In this document: piece after piece, positions 16,697 through 24,435 of the stretch | Layout of the letters: the number at the start of each line of letters is the position of its first letter | Numbering within the stretch: position 1 is the stretch's first letter | The notes under the pieces: generated by a model | Database searches by the model: none | Told to the model about the DNA's origin: nothing | Seen by the model: only the letters and a program-made list of their open reading frames with translations | Position numbers and translations under genes: made by a program | NCBI RefSeq assembly: GCF_019511345.1 | Contig: NZ_JAEUAK010000006.1 | Location: 272,000-335,999, forward strand | DNA: 64,000 bases | Reading direction: 5' to 3' | DNA from: Rhizobium mesosinicum | GTDB lineage: Bacteria; Pseudomonadota; Alphaproteobacteria; Rhizobiales; Rhizobiaceae

Positions 16697-18100
16697 TTAG
16701 TTACGGGTGCGCCAATAGTCGATCTGCTTCCTCACTTCGGACGGTGCCGTGCCGCCGAAGCTCTTGCGGCTGGCGACCGAAGCTTCGACCGTCAACACGT
16801 CATAGACCTTTTCGGTGATGGCGGGATTGATTGCCTGCAGATCGGCGAGCGGAAGCTCCGAGAGATCGCAGCCCTTGCTTTCGGCAAGGGCCACCGCGCG
16901 GCCGGTGACATGGTGGGCGTCGCGGAACGGAAGGCCCGCCTCGCGCACCAGCCAGTCCGCGAGGTCGGTTGCGGTCGAATAGCCGGCGCCGGCAGCCGCT
17001 TTCATTCTGATCGTATTGATCGTCATGTCGCGCACCATGCCGGTCATGGCGGCGATCGCAAGCTCCAGGCTTTCGGCAGCGTCGAAGACCTGCTCCTTGT
17101 CTTCCTGCATGTCCTTGGAATAGGCAAGCGGCAGGCCCTTCATGATCGTCAGCAGGGCGATCAGCGAGCCGTTGATGCGGCCGGTCTTGGCGCGCACCAG
17201 CTCGGCCGCATCCGGGTTCTTCTTCTGCGGCATAATGGAAGAACCGGTCGAGAAGGCGTCGGAGAGGCGCACGAAGCCGAATTGCGGCGTCGACCAGATG
17301 ACGATTTCCTCGGCAAGGCGCGACAGATGCACGGCGCAGATTGCGGCGATTGCCAGGAATTCGATGGCGAAATCACGGTCGGAGACCGTGTCGATCGAGT
17401 TGCGGGTCGGCTCACGGAAGCCGAGGGCCTTGGCCGTCATGTGGCGGTCGATCGCGTAGCCGGTGCCGGCGAGCGCTGCCGCACCGATCGGGCTCTCATC
17501 CAGATGTTCGATCGCGTGGCGAACGCGGGAGCGGTCGCGGCCGAACATTTCCACATAGGCCATGCAGTGATGGCCGAATGTGACCGGCTGGGCGGTCTGC
17601 AGGTGCGTAAAGCCGGGCATGACGCTGTCTGCATGTTCCTCGGCACGATCGAGGAAGGCTGTAATCAGATCGGTCAGCATGGCCTCGGTTTTCTGCAGCT
17701 CTTCCTTCACCCAGAGGCGGAAGTCGAGGGCTACCTGGTCATTGCGCGAGCGGGCCGTGTGCAGGCGGCCGGCCGCGGGGCCGATCAGGGTCGCAAGCCT
17801 CGCCTCGACATTCATGTGAATGTCTTCGAGCTGGCGGGAGAATTCGAAATTGCCGCTTTCGATTTCTGACAGGATCGTGTTTAGCCCGTGAACGATCTTG
17901 TCCTTATCGTCCGCAGAAATGATGCCCTGATGGGCGAGCATCGTGGCGTGAGCGATCGATCCGCGGATATCCTGGGCAAACAGCTTCTTGTCGAAACCGA
18001 TCGAGGCATTTATCTCCTCCATGATCGCGTCGGGGCCGGAGGCAAAACGTCCGCCCCACATCTGGTTGGAGGATTTGGTGTTCGTATTGTCCTCGGCCAT
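16697..18100 (-). CDS. argH: Argininosuccinate lyase
   Basis: A 467-residue enzyme of the fumarase/aspartase superfamily that splits argininosuccinate to arginine and fumarate, the last step of arginine synthesis. The superfamily signature GSSIMPQKKNPD is present, as are TARSRNDQVALD and the catalytic-His region GFTHLQTAQPV. ATG 18100 (MAEDNTN) is the usual start and lies only 26 bases from the divergent tlpA start. It heads the run argH-lptM-lysA-TIGR02302. Confidence 0.95.
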   Translation of the reverse strand: MAEDNTNTKSSNQMWGGRFASGPDAIMEEINASIGFDKKLFAQDIRGSIAHATMLAHQGIISADDKDKIVHGLNTILSEIESGNFEFSRQLEDIHMNVEARLATLIGPAAGRLHTARSRNDQVALDFRLWVKEELQKTEAMLTDLITAFLDRAEEHADSVMPGFTHLQTAQPVTFGHHCMAYVEMFGRDRSRVRHAIEHLDESPIGAAALAGTGYAIDRHMTAKALGFREPTRNSIDTVSDRDFAIEFLAIAAICAVHLSRLAEEIVIWSTPQFGFVRLSDAFSTGSSIMPQKKNPDAAELVRAKTGRINGSLIALLTIMKGLPLAYSKDMQEDKEQVFDAAESLELAIAAMTGMVRDMTINTIRMKAAAGAGYSTATDLADWLVREAGLPFRDAHHVTGRAVALAESKGCDLSELPLADLQAINPAITEKVYDVLTVEASVASRKSFGGTAPSEVRKQIDYWRTRN

Positions 18101-18126
18101 GGAAGATGCCCGTCCTGGAGAATGAA

Positions 18127-18789
18127 ATGACGACCAAAAAACCCTTCGGCCTGCCGTCCGTGAAACTGATCGCAATCGCTGCCGTTGCAGGCATCGTTGC
18201 CGGTGCGGCAGCGGTATACGTGAAGGAGGCGGGCATTGGCAATGGCGTCAGCGATACGGCCTCGGCCGAATGCCCGCTGACGAAGGAGCGTGCTGCTAGT
18301 CTCAGCCCCCTCATGAAGGGCCAGGTTGCAGCCATGGTCGCCGCCAACCAGCCGAAGAAGCTCGAAACCGTTGCCTTCAACGGTCCCGATGGCAAGCCGA
18401 TGACGCTCGATCATTTCTCGGGCAAGACCGTGCTTCTCAATCTCTGGGCCACATGGTGCGTGCCCTGTCGCGAGGAGATGCCGGCGCTGAATGCGCTGGA
18501 GAAGGAGATGGGCAACGACAAGTTCCAGGTCGTGCCTGTGAATATCGACACCGGTGACGATGAAAAGCCGAAGGCATTTCTCAGCGAAATCGGTGTGGAT
18601 GCTTTGCAGCTCTACCGTGACAATACGATCGGTGTTTTCAATAGCCTGAAGAAGGAAGGCCTCGCCTTTGGTCTCCCGGTGACGCTGCTGCTCGATGACA
18701 AGGGTTGCCTGATCTCGGCCATGAATGGCCCGGCCGTGTGGGACAGCGAGGACGCCAAGGCGCTGATCAAGGGTGCCGTAGGGTCGTAA
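18127..18789 (+). CDS. tlpA: Thiol:disulfide interchange protein TlpA
   Basis: A 220-residue thioredoxin-fold protein held in the membrane by an N-terminal anchor (about residues 12-31) with its domain in the periplasm. The active site is WATWCVPCREEMP (Cys111, Cys114); the cis-proline region is GLPVTLLLDDKG. TlpA of Bradyrhizobium reduces periplasmic thiols needed for cytochrome oxidase copper-site assembly. ATG 18127 has GGAG six bases upstream, so it is preferred over ATG 18106. A further cysteine pair member near residue 49 (AECPLT) and one in DDKGCLIS are also seen. Confidence 0.92.
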   Translation: MTTKKPFGLPSVKLIAIAAVAGIVAGAAAVYVKEAGIGNGVSDTASAECPLTKERAASLSPLMKGQVAAMVAANQPKKLETVAFNGPDGKPMTLDHFSGKTVLLNLWATWCVPCREEMPALNALEKEMGNDKFQVVPVNIDTGDDEKPKAFLSEIGVDALQLYRDNTIGVFNSLKKEGLAFGLPVTLLLDDKGCLISAMNGPAVWDSEDAKALIKGAVGS

Positions 18790-18798
18790 GGATGCCGG

Positions 18799-18891
18799 TC
18801 AGGGGTCGCCGGCGCCGCGAATGAGGAAGACGCCTGCAAGTCCGATCAGGACACAGCACTGCAGCAGGAACATCGGCAATTCGCTCGACAT
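18799..18891 (-). CDS. Small membrane protein ORF, 30 residues, unannotated by length-limited calling
   Basis: A 30-codon ORF encoding a polar start (MSSELPM), one hydrophobic segment (FLLQCCVLIGLAGVFLI) and a short RGAGDP tail, the form of a single-pass small membrane protein. The strongest evidence is a GGAAGG ribosome-binding site eight bases before ATG 18891. It lies 78 bases downstream of hbdA on the same strand and ends ten bases from the convergent tlpA stop, filling the gap neatly. I do not recognise a family. It might be co-transcribed with etfB-etfA-hbdA. Confidence 0.55.
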   Translation of the reverse strand: MSSELPMFLLQCCVLIGLAGVFLIRGAGDP

Positions 18892-18969
18892 GGCATTTTC
18901 CTTCCGTTCACGGCAAGGAAAGCATGTCTCGGACGTTTGTTCCACTCGCCTTTTCAGGCGATGATTTGC

Positions 18970-19851
18970 TTAGCGGGTCGGAACCGGCGTTTCGCCACGA
19001 TAGTCGTAGAAGCCGCGGCCGGATTTGCGGCCGAGCCAGCCGGCTTCGACATATTTCACCAGCAGCGGGCAAGGGCGGTATTTGCTGTCGGCGAGGCCGT
19101 CATGCAGAACCTGCATGATCGACAGGCAGGTATCGAGGCCAATAAAATCGGCAAGCTGCAGCGGCCCCATCGGATGATTGGCGCCGAGCTTCATGGCGGT
19201 ATCGATGGCATCGACCGTGCCGACACCTTCGTAGAGTGTATAGATGGCTTCGTTGATCATCGGCAGCAGGATACGGTTGACGATGAAGGCTGGGAAATCC
19301 TCGGCGACCGTGACGGTTTTTTCCAACGATGCGACGAATTCCCTGGCGGCAGAGAAGGTTGCCTCCTCAGTCGCGATGCCGCGCACCAGCTCCACCAGCT
19401 TCATGACCGGAACCGGGTTCATGAAGTGGATGCCCATGAAGCGCTCGGGGCGGTCTGTTGCGGCCGCAAGACGCGTGATCGACAGCGAGGAGGTGTTGGT
19501 GGCGAGGATCGCTTCCGGCTTCAGCACCGGACAGACCTGCGCATAGATCTTGCGCTTGACGCTTTCATCCTCGGTCGCCGCCTCGATCAGAAGATCGGAG
19601 GGGGCAAGATCGTTGACATCGGCTGAGCCGGTGATGCGCGCAAGCGCTGCGCTGCGCTCTTCATCGGTCATCTTGCCGTTCGTTACCTGGCGCGCAAAAT
19701 TGCCGTTGATGGTGGCAAGGCCGGACTCGATACGATCCTGCGACAGATCGTAGATGTGAACCTTGTATCCTGCGGCGGCCGAAACATGCGCGATGCCGCA
19801 GCCCATCTGGCCCGCACCGATGATACCAATATTCTTCAACACCGCACTCAT
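18970..19851 (-). CDS. hbdA: 3-hydroxybutyryl-CoA dehydrogenase
   Basis: A 293-residue short-form 3-hydroxyacyl-CoA dehydrogenase that oxidises or forms 3-hydroxybutyryl-CoA with NAD(P). The Rossmann motif GIIGAGQMGCGIAH is at about residues 8-21; the catalytic His is in FMGIHFMNPVPVM and the C-terminal domain begins with FPAFIVNRILLPMINEA. It lacks the hydratase half of FadB/FadJ. It follows etfB-etfA on the same strand (148-base gap), which fits beta-oxidation or ketone/butyrate turnover. ATG 19851 is the family start. Confidence 0.92.
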   Translation of the reverse strand: MSAVLKNIGIIGAGQMGCGIAHVSAAAGYKVHIYDLSQDRIESGLATINGNFARQVTNGKMTDEERSAALARITGSADVNDLAPSDLLIEAATEDESVKRKIYAQVCPVLKPEAILATNTSSLSITRLAAATDRPERFMGIHFMNPVPVMKLVELVRGIATEEATFSAAREFVASLEKTVTVAEDFPAFIVNRILLPMINEAIYTLYEGVGTVDAIDTAMKLGANHPMGPLQLADFIGLDTCLSIMQVLHDGLADSKYRPCPLLVKYVEAGWLGRKSGRGFYDYRGETPVPTR

Positions 19852-19998
19852 CTCTAACCCCCGCCCGGCATACACCTCCGCGCTGCCGGTATTCTTATAT
19901 GAAATTGCCGGACGAAAGATCGCCCGGCAAAAGTAGTAGACCGATAGAAGACAATTTTCCAGTCATTCGCAAGTGCGAAAAGAAGGCAATGTGCCCGA

Positions 19999-20928
19999 TC
20001 AGAGGGCTTTTTCGAGTTCCGGCAGGACGTCGAAGAGATCGGCGACAAGTCCATAGTCGGCAATCTGGAAGATCGGAGCTTCCTCGTCCTTGTTGATCGC
20101 GACGATGACCTTAGAGTCCTTCATGCCGGCGAGATGCTGAATGGCGCCCGAGATGCCGCACGCGATGTAAAGCTGCGGCGCGACGACCTTGCCGGTCTGG
20201 CCGACCTGCCAGTCGTTGGGAGCGTAACCGGCGTCAACCGCGGCGCGCGAAGCGCCGACGGCCGCACCGAGCTTGTCGGCAACCGGAAGGATCACTTCCT
20301 TGAATTTCTCGGCCGAACCGAGCGCGCGACCGCCGGAAATGATGATCTTGGCGGAAGTCAGCTCCGGACGTTCGGAGGCCGACAGCGCGTCGGATACGAA
20401 GTTCGAAAGGCCCGGATCGGAAACGGCCGGGATTGCGTCGACGGCAGCCGAACCGCCCTCGCCGGCAGAAGCGAAGGAGGCGGTACGCACTGTGATGACC
20501 TTCTTGGCGTCGGTCGTCTGCACCGTCTGGATCGCATTGCCGGCATAGATCGGACGCTTGAATGTATCCGGCGCGACCACTTCGATGATTTCGGAGACCT
20601 GGGCGACATCGAGCAGAGCGGCGACGCGCGGCATGACATTCTTGCCGGTGGACGTCGCCGCGGCGACGATCGTGTCGTAGTTGCCGGCTAGAGAGACGAT
20701 CAGGTCGCCAAGCGGCTCGGCGAGGTTGTTGGCGAGTTCGTCGCTCTCGGCGAGCAATACTTTGGAAACGCCGGCAAGCTTGGCAGCTGCGTCTGCTGCT
20801 GTCTTCGCGCCTTTACCGGCAACGAGAACGTGAACATCTCCACCGATCTGTGTTGCTGCCGTCAGGGCCTTGGCAGTCTGGTCGGAAAGGGTTGCGTTGT
20901 CGTGGTCAGCCAGAAGAAGAATGGCCAT
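19999..20928 (-). CDS. etfA: Electron transfer flavoprotein, alpha subunit
   Basis: A 309-residue ETF alpha subunit, which with EtfB carries electrons from acyl-CoA dehydrogenases to ETF:quinone oxidoreductase. The FAD-binding C-terminal domain is clear: ISGGRALGSAEKF, GASRAAVDAGYAPNDWQVG, GKVVAPQLYIACGISGAIQH and INKDEEAPIFQIADYG. ATG 20928 (MAILLLADHD) is the family start; the reading frame is open further upstream into the intergenic space. It follows etfB by 22 bases. Confidence 0.95.
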   Translation of the reverse strand: MAILLLADHDNATLSDQTAKALTAATQIGGDVHVLVAGKGAKTAADAAAKLAGVSKVLLAESDELANNLAEPLGDLIVSLAGNYDTIVAAATSTGKNVMPRVAALLDVAQVSEIIEVVAPDTFKRPIYAGNAIQTVQTTDAKKVITVRTASFASAGEGGSAAVDAIPAVSDPGLSNFVSDALSASERPELTSAKIIISGGRALGSAEKFKEVILPVADKLGAAVGASRAAVDAGYAPNDWQVGQTGKVVAPQLYIACGISGAIQHLAGMKDSKVIVAINKDEEAPIFQIADYGLVADLFDVLPELEKAL

Positions 20929-20950
20929 GGTCGTATTCCTTTCTCGAACC

Positions 20951-21712
20951 TTAGAGGACGCCGGCTTCGTTCTTGAGCTTGTCGACAAGCTCGGCGACCG
21001 ACTTCACCTTCACGCCTGCCTTGCGCCCGGACGGTTCTTCCGTCTTCAGCACCTTGAGGCGTGGCGCAGTGGAAACGCCGAAATCGGCAGGGATCTTCTT
21101 GTCGAGCGGCTTCTTCTTCGCTTTCATGATATTTGGCAGCGTGGCGTAGCGTGGCTCGTTCAAGCGCAGGTCGGTTGTCACGACAGCCGGAAGCTTGACC
21201 TTGATCGTCTGCAGGCCGCCGTCGATTTCGCGGGTGACGGTGGCGGTTCCTGCATCTCCGGCGCCCTCGATCGCGATCTTGGAGGCAAAGGTCGCCTGTG
21301 CGGAGCCGAGGAGGGCTGCCAGCATCTGGCCGGTCTGGTTGGAATCGTCGTCGATCGCCTGCTTGCCGACAATAACAAGGCCCGGCTTTTCGGCGTCTGC
21401 AATACCCTTGAGGATCTTTGCCACAGTGAGCGGCTCGACGGCGTCATCGGTCTCGACGAGGATGGCGCGGTCGGCGCCCATGGCGAGCGCGGTGCGTAAA
21501 GTTTCCTCTGCCTTGGCCGGGCCGATCGAGACGACGATCACTTCCTCGGCCTTGCCGGCTTCCTTCAGGCGAAGGGCTTCCTCGACCGAAATCTCGTCGA
21601 ACGGGTTCATCGACATCTTGACGTTGGCAAGGTCGACGCCCGAGCCATCCGGCTTGACGCGGATCTTCACGTTGTAATCGACAACGCGCTTGACTGGGAC
21701 GAGAATTTTCAT
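20951..21712 (-). CDS. etfB: Electron transfer flavoprotein, beta subunit
   Basis: A 253-residue ETF beta subunit, which binds AMP and contacts dehydrogenase partners. Family signatures are KRVVDYNVKIRVKPDG at the N-terminus, VIVGKQAIDDDSNQTGQ in the nucleotide site, and the recognition loop LNEPRYATLPNIMKAKKKPL. Start ATG 21712 has GGAAGG upstream. It is the first gene of the etfB-etfA-hbdA operon; a promoter and a palindromic operator candidate lie about 150-180 bases upstream. Confidence 0.95.
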   Translation of the reverse strand: MKILVPVKRVVDYNVKIRVKPDGSGVDLANVKMSMNPFDEISVEEALRLKEAGKAEEVIVVSIGPAKAEETLRTALAMGADRAILVETDDAVEPLTVAKILKGIADAEKPGLVIVGKQAIDDDSNQTGQMLAALLGSAQATFASKIAIEGAGDAGTATVTREIDGGLQTIKVKLPAVVTTDLRLNEPRYATLPNIMKAKKKPLDKKIPADFGVSTAPRLKVLKTEEPSGRKAGVKVKSVAELVDKLKNEAGVL

Positions 21713-21865
21713 GGGGTCCTTCCTTCGAACAGAGATGGGCCTTCAACAGAGACGTCTGGGAAAATGCGCGCTCGAGCGCTGCTCCGATTGTCGAATGGCG
21801 ACATGGATACGCGTTTTTCCTCCAAATACAACGCTTCCGTAACGCAATCTGTCGATTTGGATGGC

Positions 21866-21893
21866 AATATATTAACGTTTACGTTCACGTCAA
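21866..21893 (-). promoter_or_regulatory. Candidate etfBA promoter overlapped by LiuR-like palindrome
   Basis: On the minus strand TTGACG (21893-21888) is followed after 16 bases by TATATT (21871-21866), a good sigma-70-type promoter reading toward etfB. Its -35 and spacer hold the 16-base palindrome TTGACGTGAACGTAAA (21893-21878), 7-2-7 with six of seven arm pairs matching. ACGT-containing palindromes of this form are what I recall for the MerR-type regulator LiuR, whose regulons include etf genes. Regulator identity is inference. Confidence 0.5.
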
Positions 21894-21895
21894 TA

Positions 21896-22681
21896 TTAAA
21901 GCTTGTCCCGATCCCAGGGCAGGCGCAGCGGCACAGGCATGCCCGAGGCGGTGATGCGAATGGGACTCGGCCGATCCCTGACGGCGCGCGGCATGACGAT
22001 CTGCCGGTCGAATAGCGGCACGCCCGGCCGGCGCAGGATAAGAATGAGCAGGGTACCCCCGATGATTCCGCCGACATGTGCGCCCCACGAGACATTACCA
22101 TCAGGATCGATCAACAGCATGAAAAACTGCTGACCGACCCAGAGCAGGAGCGGGATGAAGGCCGGCAGCGGTAATGGCACGCGGAAAAAGACCAGCACCC
22201 AGACCCGCACGCGCGGATGCAGCATCAGATAGGCCGCCACCACGCCGGAGATTGCGCCCGATGCACCGACAAGGGGCGCTTCCGACGTCGTCGACAGCAG
22301 GCCATGGCAGAAGGCACCGGCAGCAGCGCAGGCGAGGTAGAAGGCGAGGAAACGTAAGTGTCCCATTGCATCCTCGACATTGTCGCCGAAGACCCAGAGG
22401 AAGATCATGTTGCCGGCAAGATGCCAGAAACCCATGTGGATGAAGGAGTAGGTGATGTAGGTCGCTGCTTCCGGCACGATCTCCAGTCCCGGCGCTAGCT
22501 CGGCGTGGCCGAAGATGATAGCCGGGATATAGCCAAGGCCGATGATTGCGGCCTGGGCAACCTGCTCGCTCTCAACAGCCGTGAAGAGCCAGGCGGCAAT
22601 GTTTGCCGCCATCAGGCCGAGTGTGACCCACTGAACCTTGATGTGCTTCAGCGTATTGGCATCGTGCAGCGGTATGAACAT
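21896..22681 (-). CDS. Rhomboid-family intramembrane serine protease
   Basis: A 261-residue polytopic protein with about six helices. The catalytic dyad is Ser141 in GASGAISG and His202 in WGAHVGGIIGG; the oxyanion and stability motif WHLAGNMIFLWVFGDNVED (86-104) carries His87 and Asn91. It would cleave helices within the inner membrane; the substrate is unknown. It is the last gene of a probable run SDR, twin-TM, adenosyltransferase, rhomboid, with 36 bases to the preceding gene. Confidence 0.92.
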   Translation of the reverse strand: MFIPLHDANTLKHIKVQWVTLGLMAANIAAWLFTAVESEQVAQAAIIGLGYIPAIIFGHAELAPGLEIVPEAATYITYSFIHMGFWHLAGNMIFLWVFGDNVEDAMGHLRFLAFYLACAAAGAFCHGLLSTTSEAPLVGASGAISGVVAAYLMLHPRVRVWVLVFFRVPLPLPAFIPLLLWVGQQFFMLLIDPDGNVSWGAHVGGIIGGTLLILILRRPGVPLFDRQIVMPRAVRDRPSPIRITASGMPVPLRLPWDRDKL

Positions 22682-22717
22682 GAAGGCCTGCCCCGGGCGA
22701 TCGTGACGGTTGCGACC

Positions 22718-23296
22718 CTACCTGTTTTTTCCAGGAACCCAAAGCACATCTGCCTTGCCGCCGTTATTTGCATGACGGGCGGCTACGAACAGGAAATCGG
22801 AGAGGCGGTTGACATATTTCAGTGCCGCGGCGTTTACGATTTCTCCGTGGCTTCGGGCAAGCGCCACCATCAGCCGTTCGGCGCGGCGCGCGATCGTGCG
22901 GGCGAGGTGCAGGTGGGCGGCTGCAGCACTGCCGCCAGGCAAAACGAAGGATTTCAGTGGCTGCAGCTCGGCATTCAGCCTGTCGATATCCTGCTCCAGC
23001 CGTGTGACTTGGCTTTCGACTATGCGCAGCGGTTCGTAGGCCGGCGGCTCAGCTGTTTCAGGCGTGGCGAGATCGGCGCCGAGATCGAAGAGGTCGTTCT
23101 GGATCAGCGCCAGCATGGCGTCTAGTTCTGCCCGGTCGGCCGTATGCAGTCTTGCGATGCCGATTGCCGAATTGGTTTCGTCGATGGTTCCGTAGGCCTC
23201 GACGCGTAGGTCGTGTTTGGCGCGGCGCGGACCGGAGACCAGCGCGGTCGTGCCGTCGTCGCCGGTTCTGGTGTAGATTTTGTTGAGCTTTACCAT
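22718..23296 (-). CDS. Cob(I)alamin adenosyltransferase, PduO type
   Basis: A 192-residue ATP:corrinoid adenosyltransferase, which adds the upper adenosyl ligand to make coenzyme B12. The ATP-site start KIYTRTGDDGTTAL, the helix VEAYGTIDETNSAIG, and the C-terminal FVLPGG with RTIARRAERLMV are the PduO-type signatures (not the CobA type). In rhizobia B12 is used by methylmalonyl-CoA mutase and ribonucleotide reductase. It follows the twin-TM gene by 15 bases. Confidence 0.93.
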   Translation of the reverse strand: MVKLNKIYTRTGDDGTTALVSGPRRAKHDLRVEAYGTIDETNSAIGIARLHTADRAELDAMLALIQNDLFDLGADLATPETAEPPAYEPLRIVESQVTRLEQDIDRLNAELQPLKSFVLPGGSAAAAHLHLARTIARRAERLMVALARSHGEIVNAAALKYVNRLSDFLFVAARHANNGGKADVLWVPGKNR

Positions 23297-23311
23297 CGCC
23301 GGCTCTCGGGA

Positions 23312-23515
23312 TCAGCTCGGGCGTCCGCCGCCGGTCAGCCAGAGCGTCAGCATGATGAGGATGACGGCGATCGCCTGTAGCAGCACGCGCAGCTGCATCA
23401 GTTTGTTGGAAAGGTTCGCATCGCCACCCTTCATCATGTTGAACAGGCCGCGGATCAGCACGAGGGCGACGAGGCCCATGACGATGATCGCGATGACGTA
23501 GGTGACTGTGGACAT
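23312..23515 (-). CDS. Twin-transmembrane protein (HIG1-like)
   Basis: A 67-residue protein with two helices (about 5-25 and 44-62) joined by the loop NMMKGGDANLSNKLMQLRVL. The G-D-A-N...NKLMQ-R loop is the conserved feature of the bacterial HIG1-type twin-TM family, relatives of mitochondrial respiratory-complex assembly factors. The bacterial role is not settled. It lies between the SDR and the adenosyltransferase genes with gaps of 18 and 15 bases, so it is probably in one transcript with them. Confidence 0.85.
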   Translation of the reverse strand: MSTVTYVIAIIVMGLVALVLIRGLFNMMKGGDANLSNKLMQLRVLLQAIAVILIMLTLWLTGGGRPS

Positions 23516-23533
23516 GCCAGTCTCTTTTCTTCT

Positions 23534-24367
23534 TCAGTCCGTCCAGCGCATCAGGCGGTAGAAGAGGCCGGCCGGAAGCAGCCTCTTCAACAATATGCCC
23601 TGTTTAGCAGGAATCGTTACGGGATAATGTGGCTTTGGATTTTTCGAGTTCAATGCATGGGTCAATACTGCATAGACGGCTCCGGGACCAAGCTTGTGCC
23701 GATTGATCGGGCCTGAGCCTTCAAGGCGGGCAAGCTGCCGGCGGTACTCGCCCGCGTGCGGCGAGTTTTCGAGATCGATATGCTCCTTGAACTTCGCCAG
23801 CGCGTTTGTGGTGAAGCGGCTGGTGATCGGTCCCGGTTCAATCAGGCTCACATGAATGCCGCTTCCCTGCAGCTCCATGCGCAGGGTGATGCTCAGGCCT
23901 TCAAGCGCGAATTTCGAGGCGGTGTAGGCGCCGCGATAGCGGTAGGGCACGAGGCCGAGGATCGAGGAACATTGCACGATGCGGCCTTGGCCGCGCCGGC
24001 GCATGAAGGGAATGACCTGCCGCGTCAGCTCGTGCCAGCCGAAGAAGTTTGCTTCGAACTGGTCGCGCAATGCCTGTGTCGGGAGATCCTCAACTGCGCC
24101 CGGCTGCCCATAGGCGCCATTGTTGAACAGCGCGTCGATCCTGCCGCCGCTGCGCTCGCAGACTGCCGCCACGAGCGCCGAAATCGTTTCGGGCTGAGTG
24201 TAGTCCATCAGAAAGGCTTCGATGCCGTCCGCTTCGAGGGCCTGCAGATCCTCCACCTTGCGTACCGTGGCGAAGACACGCCAACCATTCGCTTTCAGGG
24301 CGCGCGCGCAATAAGCGCCGATGCCGGAAGAGCATCCGGTCACGACGATGGTGCGCTGATCGGCCAT
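23534..24367 (-). CDS. Short-chain dehydrogenase/reductase
   Basis: A 277-residue classical SDR. The cofactor motif TGCSSGIGAYCARAL is at about residues 9-23, NNGAYG follows, the catalytic pair is YRGAYTASK (Tyr and Lys) preceded by Ser in QCSSILG, and IEPGPI follows. The long C-terminus with GAVYAVLTHALNSKNPKPHYPV resembles retinol-dehydrogenase-like SDRs of proteobacteria. The substrate is unknown. ATG 24367 (MADQRT) is preferred over ATG 24385. A six-base inverted repeat lies upstream at 24387-24404. Confidence 0.88.
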   Translation of the reverse strand: MADQRTIVVTGCSSGIGAYCARALKANGWRVFATVRKVEDLQALEADGIEAFLMDYTQPETISALVAAVCERSGGRIDALFNNGAYGQPGAVEDLPTQALRDQFEANFFGWHELTRQVIPFMRRRGQGRIVQCSSILGLVPYRYRGAYTASKFALEGLSITLRMELQGSGIHVSLIEPGPITSRFTTNALAKFKEHIDLENSPHAGEYRRQLARLEGSGPINRHKLGPGAVYAVLTHALNSKNPKPHYPVTIPAKQGILLKRLLPAGLFYRLMRWTD

Positions 24368-24435
24368 TCGATGATTCCTGTACAAAATGGGACTCGTTTC
24401 CCATATTCGCGGGAAGGATACAATTGGGAAGCCGA

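Noticed and set aside
18947..18962. TCGCCT-TTTC-AGGCGA hairpin between hbdA and the small ORF
   Set aside because: Six-pair stem without a U-tract on the minus strand; not a convincing terminator.
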